Origin: Christensenella massiliensis
Lineage (GTDB): Bacteria > Bacillota > Clostridia > Christensenellales > Christensenellaceae
Length of the DNA: 64,000 nucleotides
Direction of reading: 5' to 3'
NCBI GenBank assembly: GCA_900155415.1
Contig: LT700187.1
Location: 2,108,001 to 2,172,000 of the forward strand
Shown here: positions 58,495 to 64,000 of the stretch, one piece after another
Numbering within the stretch: position 1 is the stretch's first letter
Layout of the letters: each line of letters begins with the position of its first letter
Program-made: the position numbers and the translations under genes
Notes under the pieces: model-generated
Databases searched by the model: none
Seen by the model: only the letters and a program-made list of their open reading frames with translations
What the model was told of the DNA's origin: nothing

Positions 58495-59829
58495 ATGAAC
58501 AAAGTAGTAATCATTGGTGCAGGCAGTGCAATGTTTGCAAAGAAGCTGATTGGAGATTTACTTCTCTACGATGATATCAGGATCGACAATATATCGCTCG
58601 TTGATATTAATGTGGAAAAACTGGAAGTGATGGAAAAAGTTGCAAAACAACTTTGCAAACAAGCTAAGAAGGATGTTATAATTAAAGCAACCGATAAGCG
58701 CAGAGAAGTGCTTGAGGATGCTACTTATGTAATCAATACCATCAATGTCGGGGGAGTGGAACAATACAAGTTGGATCTCGAAATACCGGACAAGTATGGG
58801 GTGCATCAGGCTATCGGTGACATTATCGGACCAGGGGGGATGTTCCGTTTCTTGCGCGCATATCCCGAGATACTCGCGATTTGCCGCGACATGGAAGAAT
58901 TGTGCCCGGATGCATATTTATTCAATTATACGAATCCCATGGCCCCGCTTTGTCTGGCGCTGGGCAATGCGACGCCGATCAAAGTATTTGGTTTTTGCCA
59001 TAACGTGCAGAGTACTGCGCTACAATTATCGGCGTATCTTGAGGTGCCGCGTGAACATGTGTCCTTTTGGGCGGCGGGCATCAACCACATGGATTGGTTT
59101 TTGCAGTATAAAGTGGACGGCAAGGATGCCTATCCCGAGCTTTTCAGACGCGCTGAAAAGGTGGAGGATATTATCAAGATGGCCGACCGTGAGCCTGACT
59201 ATATTACGATGGGTGTACGCCTTGTCGATATTGTCAGGTTCAAAATTATGCAGAACTTTGGGTATTTCGTATCCGAATCGCCTTTCCATATGTCGGAATA
59301 TGTTCCGTATTTCCGCAAAAACGAACAGGCGATCCGCGATTTGCAGGTAGACAGAAGATGGTGGCTGGACCATGAGATGGCGGCCGATGATTATTTTGAA
59401 GAACTTAAAGGCATGTTGGAAAAGGGGGAGGAGATCCCGATGGTCAAGACGTTTGAATACGCGCCGGAGATCATACATGCCAATTTGACGGGCAAGCCGT
59501 TTCGGGCGAACCTCAACGTAAAGAATACGGGGCTGATCGAGAATCTGCCCAGGAACAGCATCGTGGAAGTGCCGTGCTATGCGGACTCCGAAGGAATTCA
59601 CCCGTGCTATGTAGGCGAGTTGCCGGACGCATTGGCTGCGCTTAATATTTCCAATATCAATGTGCATGTGCTGATGGCAAAAGCCGCAAACGAAAAGAAA
59701 CTGCAATATATCTATGAGGGCATCAAGATGGATCCGCTGACGGCTGCTATACTCAATCTGGACCAGATCAATGAAATGGTCGGGGAACTCATTGATGCTA
59801 ACAAGGAATATATTGCTGATTTTAAATAG
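58495..59829 (+). CDS. GH4 family NAD-dependent glycosidase
   Basis: 444 residues from ATG 58495 (GGAGGGG upstream). Rossmann start KVVIIGAGSAMFAKKLIGDL and SLVDINVEKL for NAD; NYTNPMAP; metal ligands Cys in FGFCHNVQS and His in AGINHMDWFLQYK. GH4 enzymes oxidise C3 transiently with tightly used NAD and eliminate the aglycone, so they accept alpha- and beta-bonds and even S-glycosides. Subfamilies include alpha-glucosidase, alpha-galactosidase and alpha-glucuronidase; an arabinosidase-like role is inferred from neighbours only. With ABC import, the substrate would be unphosphorylated. Confidence 0.85.
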   Translation: MNKVVIIGAGSAMFAKKLIGDLLLYDDIRIDNISLVDINVEKLEVMEKVAKQLCKQAKKDVIIKATDKRREVLEDATYVINTINVGGVEQYKLDLEIPDKYGVHQAIGDIIGPGGMFRFLRAYPEILAICRDMEELCPDAYLFNYTNPMAPLCLALGNATPIKVFGFCHNVQSTALQLSAYLEVPREHVSFWAAGINHMDWFLQYKVDGKDAYPELFRRAEKVEDIIKMADREPDYITMGVRLVDIVRFKIMQNFGYFVSESPFHMSEYVPYFRKNEQAIRDLQVDRRWWLDHEMAADDYFEELKGMLEKGEEIPMVKTFEYAPEIIHANLTGKPFRANLNVKNTGLIENLPRNSIVEVPCYADSEGIHPCYVGELPDALAALNISNINVHVLMAKAANEKKLQYIYEGIKMDPLTAAILNLDQINEMVGELIDANKEYIADFK

Positions 59830-59902
59830 AATGACAGAAGCGCGAAAGAGCTTATGTTTCCTGCGCGGCTACTGATAATTTGTAATAGGCGAGGACGGAC
59901 TC

Positions 59903-61018
59903 TTGAAAACACAAGCTGCAGAGACAACTAATTTTAAATACAGGGCGTTGCGCGACTGGTTGGTCGAAAATATCGATAAAGGCCGGTTTCAATACGGCGA
60001 CAAACTGCCATCAGAGAACATGTTGTGCAGTAAGTTTTCAGTCAGCAGGCAGACGGTGCGCAAGGCGTTGGACGAACTGGAAGATGCAGGCGCGATCGAA
60101 CGCCGCAAAGGTAGCGGTTCGTATGTCAAAAAGCAGATGCTGAAACCGAAAAATAATATGGTCGGCGTTTGTATGAGTTTTCTCGATAACTATATTTTTC
60201 CGGAGGTCCTGTCAGGGATCGAAGGAGTGCTGACGGAGGCAGGCTATGGCATTGACCTCGGATTCGGGCATAACCGTGTGGAAAACGAAGCGCGGTTTTT
60301 AGAACGTATGATCGATTCCAACGTAGCGGGACTCATTGTGGAAGGTGTCAAATCCGCTTTGCCAAATCCGAATATCAAATATTACAAGGCGCTTACGGCA
60401 AACAAGGTGCCGATTGTATTTGTCAACAACTATTATCCTGATTTTCCGTGTACCTGCGTGCTGATGGAGGACGAGAAGTGGACATACGACATCACCAATC
60501 TGCTGATTGCCGCCGGACATAAAAAAATAGCCGGATATTTTAAGTTTGATGATTTGCAGGGACATTGGCGTTACGCCGGTTATATCCGTGCGTTGATGGA
60601 TGCGGGACTTGAAGTGGACGAGAACTGTATCGGTTGGTATGATTCATCCAATACGGCACATACGCCGCAGAAGATGGATATGCTGGAGGAGGACCTTGTA
60701 TCGTCGATCGACGAATGCACCGCTCTTGTATGTTACAATGATTTTGTAGCTAAGAGGCTGATAGGTAAGCTGGATAAAAAAGGCAGGAAAGTGCCGGATG
60801 ATATTTCGATTGTCGGCTTTGATAATTCGGTGGATGCGAAGATCAACGGGAACGACTTGACATCCGTTAACCATCCCAAGGAAAAGGTAGGGATCGAAGC
60901 AGCGAAGAGATTGCTGCACTTGATTAAAAATCCGGAGGAAGTCAAGGAAGAACGCGTGTGCTGTTATATGCCTTCCTTTATTCGTGAAAGAAGCTCTATC
61001 AAAAAAATATCGGAGTAA
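59903..61018 (+). CDS. araR: AraR-type transcriptional repressor (GntR HTH plus LacI-type sensor)
   Basis: 371 residues. Residues about 10-80 are a GntR winged helix: FQYGDKLPSENMLCSKFSVS and RQTVRKALDELEDAGAIERR. The rest is a LacI-type ligand-binding domain (NNMVGVCMSFLDNYIFPEVL, then ALVCYNDFVAKRLIGKLDKK and ISIVGFDNS). This chimeric layout is that of Bacillus AraR, which is released from DNA by L-arabinose. TTG start, GAGGAC upstream. It sits inside the island before araB and likely controls the promoter at 48257 and itself. Confidence 0.87.
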   Translation: MKTQAAETTNFKYRALRDWLVENIDKGRFQYGDKLPSENMLCSKFSVSRQTVRKALDELEDAGAIERRKGSGSYVKKQMLKPKNNMVGVCMSFLDNYIFPEVLSGIEGVLTEAGYGIDLGFGHNRVENEARFLERMIDSNVAGLIVEGVKSALPNPNIKYYKALTANKVPIVFVNNYYPDFPCTCVLMEDEKWTYDITNLLIAAGHKKIAGYFKFDDLQGHWRYAGYIRALMDAGLEVDENCIGWYDSSNTAHTPQKMDMLEEDLVSSIDECTALVCYNDFVAKRLIGKLDKKGRKVPDDISIVGFDNSVDAKINGNDLTSVNHPKEKVGIEAAKRLLHLIKNPEEVKEERVCCYMPSFIRERSSIKKISE

Positions 61019-61035
61019 TGTAAAGGAGTCGGAAA

Positions 61036-62706
61036 ATGGCGAAATATTCTATCGGTATCGATTTTGGCACGCTTTCAGGGCGCGCTCTGCTTGTGGATGT
61101 CCGTACGGGCGAGGAAATCGCGACAAGCGTGTATGATTATCCGCATAAGGTAATGGACGAGATGCTTCCCAGCGGGAAAAGGTTGGGCGTGGATTTTGCT
61201 CTGGAGCATCCGCGGGACTATTTGGATGTGATTGAAAAGACGATATCGGCGGTGATTCGCGAAAGCGGCGTTTCGCCGGATGATATTATCGGAGTGGGCG
61301 TGGACTTTACGGCCTGCACGGTGATGCCGGTCAAGGCAGACGGAACACCTGTCTGCTTTCTCCCGGGATTTAGAGACAATCCGCACGCATACGTCAAGCT
61401 ATGGAAACATCATGCGGCGCAGGATAAGGCAAACAAGCTGAATGAAACAGCGGCTGCACGCGGGGAAAAATGGCTGGCGCGCTATGGAAACAAAATATCC
61501 TCGGAATGGCTAGTGCCGAAAATCTGGCAAATCCTTACCGACGCACCAGAGGTATACGAGGAAATGGACTGCTTCATAGAAGCGGCGGACTGGATCGTGT
61601 GGCAGCTCACCGGTAAGGAAACACGCAACTCATGCTGCGCCGGGTACAAGGCGATTTGGCATAAGCAGGACGGCTATCCGTCCAAAGAATTTTTCGCGGC
61701 CCTCGACCCGAGGCTTGAAAACGTGGTGGAAGAAAAGCTGGGAGGGGAGATATTGCCATTGGGGAGCTGCGCGGGAGGAATCACGCCGGAAATGGCGGCA
61801 AAGACAGGTCTTGCCGTAGGTACGCCCGTTGCGGTTGGGAACGTGGACGCGCATGTATGTGTGCCTGCGGTAGGCATCGACGGCCCGGGTAAAATGCTCG
61901 CAATCATGGGCACCTCGACATGTCACATCCTGATGTGCGAAAAGGAATGTAGTGTGCCGGGGATCTGCGGTTATGTAGAGGACGGCGTGATGCCGGGGCT
62001 CGTCGGCTATGAAGCGGGGCAGTCATGCGTGGGAGACCATTTTGCATGGTTAGTGAATAACTGTGTGCCACCACGGTATTTTGAAGAGGCAAAGGCGCAT
62101 GGTATGGATATTCATGTATACCTGCAGGAAAAGGCGAGTGAGCAAAAGCCGGGAGAAAGCGGCCTTTTGGCGCTCGATTGGTGGAATGGAAACCGTAGCG
62201 TACTGGTAGATGTAGACTTGACGGGCATGATGCTCGGGATGACTCTAACCACGAGGCCGGAAGAGATGTATCGCGCGCTTGTGGAAGCGACGGCATACGG
62301 AACGCGAAAAATCATTGAGAATTTTGAAGAGAACGGCGTACCGGTCGATGAGTTTTATGCATCCGGCGGGATTGCGGAAAAGAGCGCGTTTGTTATGCAG
62401 ATTTATGCGGACATCATCCGAAAGCCAATCAAAATTTCGGGAAGCGCGCAAGGTCCGGCGTTGGGGGCGGCGATTTTTGGCGCGGTTGCGGCAGGAAAGA
62501 AAAATGGCGGGTACGACAGTGTGTATGATGCGGCCCGCATGATGGGAAAATTAAAAAATATCACGTACTTGCCCAATGAAGAAAATGCAAAGGTGTATGA
62601 TAAATTGTATGCGGAATACAGCACGCTGCATGATTATTTTGGTACGGGCGGCAACGACGTGATGAAACGCTTAAAGGAAATCAAGAAAGGCGTTCAGAAT
62701 GCTTGA
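61036..62706 (+). CDS. araB: L-ribulokinase
   Basis: FGGY kinase phosphorylating L-ribulose to L-ribulose 5-phosphate. 556 residues: [68 protein letters not shown] and [19 protein letters not shown], all as in AraB. AAAGGAG precedes the ATG. The stop overlaps araD by 8 bases. AraB is somewhat promiscuous and may also use D-ribulose or ribitol. Confidence 0.95.
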   Translation: MAKYSIGIDFGTLSGRALLVDVRTGEEIATSVYDYPHKVMDEMLPSGKRLGVDFALEHPRDYLDVIEKTISAVIRESGVSPDDIIGVGVDFTACTVMPVKADGTPVCFLPGFRDNPHAYVKLWKHHAAQDKANKLNETAAARGEKWLARYGNKISSEWLVPKIWQILTDAPEVYEEMDCFIEAADWIVWQLTGKETRNSCCAGYKAIWHKQDGYPSKEFFAALDPRLENVVEEKLGGEILPLGSCAGGITPEMAAKTGLAVGTPVAVGNVDAHVCVPAVGIDGPGKMLAIMGTSTCHILMCEKECSVPGICGYVEDGVMPGLVGYEAGQSCVGDHFAWLVNNCVPPRYFEEAKAHGMDIHVYLQEKASEQKPGESGLLALDWWNGNRSVLVDVDLTGMMLGMTLTTRPEEMYRALVEATAYGTRKIIENFEENGVPVDEFYASGGIAEKSAFVMQIYADIIRKPIKISGSAQGPALGAAIFGAVAAGKKNGGYDSVYDAARMMGKLKNITYLPNEENAKVYDKLYAEYSTLHDYFGTGGNDVMKRLKEIKKGVQNA

Positions 62707-63397
62707 ACAATTAAAACAGAAAGTATATGAAGCAAACATGCTCCTTCCGAAATACGGGCTGATTACGTTTACATGGGGAAACGTGTCCGGTATTGACCGT
62801 GAAAAGGGACTCTTTGTCATCAAACCGTCCGGCGTGGAATATGAAAAGCTGCGTCCGGAAGACATGGTGGTAGTGGACCTTGAGGGTAAGGTGGTGGAAG
62901 GAGATTTAAATCCGTCTTCGGATACGGATACGCATCTCGTGCTGTACAGACATTTCAAAAATATCGGCGGCATTACGCACACGCACTCGCGTTGGGCAAC
63001 CGCGTGGGCTCAGACAGGTAGAGGGCTTCCAGCTTATGGAACAACGCACGCGGACTACCTGTACGGTGAGGTTCCGTGCACGCGCGCGCTGACCATGGAA
63101 GAGATTAGAGGCGAGTATGAATGGAACACAGGCAAAGTGATTGTTGAAACCTTTGAAGAGTTGGATCCTGATTTGATGAACGCGGTGCTTGTGAGAAGTC
63201 ATGGGCCGTTCGTATGGGCGGAAAACGCGACGAAATCCGTGGAAAAGGCGGTCGTGTTAGACGAAGTGGCAATGATGGCGTTTGTAGGCGAAGCTGCGAC
63301 GGCCTGCGCAATGAAAGCGATTCCGCAGGAACTCCTGGATAAGCACTATTTGCGCAAGCATGGAAAGCACGCTTATTATGGACAGAAACAAGAGTAA
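62699..63397 (+). CDS. araD: L-ribulose-5-phosphate 4-epimerase
   Basis: Zinc enzyme making D-xylulose 5-phosphate, the entry to the pentose phosphate pathway (rpe at 33091 acts next). 232 residues: [53 protein letters not shown] (zinc His pair), VRSHGPFVW (third His). Starts within the end of araB (coupled). Confidence 0.96.
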   Translation: MLEQLKQKVYEANMLLPKYGLITFTWGNVSGIDREKGLFVIKPSGVEYEKLRPEDMVVVDLEGKVVEGDLNPSSDTDTHLVLYRHFKNIGGITHTHSRWATAWAQTGRGLPAYGTTHADYLYGEVPCTRALTMEEIRGEYEWNTGKVIVETFEELDPDLMNAVLVRSHGPFVWAENATKSVEKAVVLDEVAMMAFVGEAATACAMKAIPQELLDKHYLRKHGKHAYYGQKQE

Positions 63398-63405
63398 ACT
63401 TATGA

Positions 63406-63845
63406 AAGCATTCGGGCAAGCAGTATAACCGGACGATTCCCTTAAATGAGATCGATATGGATTTCATGAATCTAAACCAGAGCGCGCACGGCGACCGTGA
63501 AGCGCCGGCAAGGATGATTTTCGAATCCGCCGCCGGAAAAGCGATATTACTGTATCGCTCGTCGATATGGGAGGCAGAATGCGGCTGACCGTGGCCGACG
63601 TTGAGTGTGTAAAGCCTATCGGAAAGATGCCGAATCTGCGTACGTCCGCAAAAGCATAGATACTCGCGGATGGTGCGCACCATTCGGTACTCAGTTATGC
63701 GCTTAACGCGCAGCACATGTGTGATTATGCAGAAATGGCAGGTATTGGACCTGTCCACATCGGTAAGGACATCGATATGAATAATTTTAAAACGGGATCT
63801 TGCGCTTTTGGACATGTTGTGGCAAATGAAACTGAAGTAGCATAA
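63406..63845 (+). pseudogene. araA: Remnant of L-arabinose isomerase gene araA
   Basis: Two separate pieces of AraA are joined. [20 protein letters not shown] and QSAHGDRE (63418-63501) match the region near residues 100-140 of the family; at once [14 protein letters not shown] follows, which belongs about 230 residues later. A single-base frameshift near 63545-63555 then moves to another frame ([20 protein letters not shown]), a TAG (63657-63659) replaces the conserved Trp of AWILAGGAHH (here KA-stop-ILADGAHHSVLSYAL), and a short segment before it is also lost. The first 100 residues are missing. Cannot encode an active isomerase. Follows araD in the normal ara order. Confidence 0.88.
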
Positions 63846-63850
63846 AGATA

Positions 63851-63879
63851 AAAGAGGATGATTTAAGCATCCTCTTTTT
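63851..63879 (+). terminator. Intrinsic terminator of the sugar island
   Basis: AAAGAGGATG (63851-63860) pairs with CATCCTCTTT (63868-63877), loop of 7, and the T-run continues to 63879. It ends the island transcript. Confidence 0.88.
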
Positions 63880-64000
63880 GTTTCTTCAATTATTGTTTCG
63901 CTCGTCAACGCAAAAAGCGGGAATCAAGGAATCGATGATTTTATAGCGGAGCATGGGGAAAAGTCATAGTTATCTTGAAATCCTTGAAAATTCCACAAAT
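63880..64000 (+). other. Right-edge DNA with a possible gene tail
   Basis: A short open stretch reads LVNAKSGNQGIDDFIAEHGE up to a TAG near 63968. It has no start codon context and no recognised family; it may be the broken end of a gene or chance. Confidence 0.15.

Overview
The window looks like a chromosomal segment of a low-to-moderate GC Gram-positive anaerobe of the class Clostridia. The gene orders tig-clpP-clpX, yicC-remA-gmk-rpoZ-coaBC-priA-def-fmt-rsmB-rlmN-stp-prkC-rsgA-rpe-thiN and rpmB/asp23/DAK-recG are classic Firmicutes blocks. A sortase-type PKTGD tail lies at the left edge, ribosome-binding sites are strong AGGAGG types, and several genes start with TTG. A Christensenella-like lineage is a guess only: nothing here proves the genus. 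I see no rRNA, tRNA, CRISPR array, insertion sequence or prophage.

Bases 1-11,200 hold the end of a surface protein, a corrinoid adenosyltransferase, a DUF134 regulator, YgiQ, trigger factor with ClpP and ClpX, and an overlapping pair of type IIA topoisomerase subunits. Bases 11,200-20,400 hold a TrpR-like regulator, PcrA helicase, DNA ligase, a small cysteine protein, GatCAB amidotransferase and an AIR-synthase-like protein. Bases 20,450-38,930 are the long conserved housekeeping run: GMP kinase, omega, CoaBC, PriA, formyl-Met handling, rRNA methylation, the Stp/PrkC signalling pair, RsgA, Rpe, ThiN, L28, Asp23, a DAK protein and RecG. Bases 38,938-45,377 are a compact histidine operon (hisZGDBHAFIE), followed by rpsB-tsf.

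A gene-poor, AT-rich gap of about 1.5 kb (47,009-48,548) separates this core from an accessory catabolic island (48,549-63,845). All island genes are on the plus strand: a CUT2-type sugar ABC importer (binding protein, permease, double ATPase, permease), a TMADH/2,4-dienoyl-CoA-reductase-like flavin oxidoreductase, an ETF pair whose alpha subunit carries a ferredoxin domain, a sugar epimerase/isomerase TIM barrel, a GH4-type NAD-dependent glycosidase, an AraR-type repressor, ribulokinase, ribulose-5-phosphate 4-epimerase, and a wrecked arabinose isomerase gene. The island appears to import a pentose-containing compound, release the sugar and feed it through L-ribulose 5-phosphate to the pentose phosphate pathway. 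The flavoprotein-ETF module is unusual in such a cluster and may act on a non-sugar part of the substrate.

The observations I rate highest are: (i) the composition of this island; (ii) rsgA, whose conserved N-terminus is encoded upstream of any ATG/GTG/TTG and seems to start at an AUC codon 8 bases after a perfect Shine-Dalgarno; (iii) the internally deleted araA; (iv) the tandem 16-bp repeats, near-consensus promoter and terminator/anti-terminator-capable leader in front of the island.
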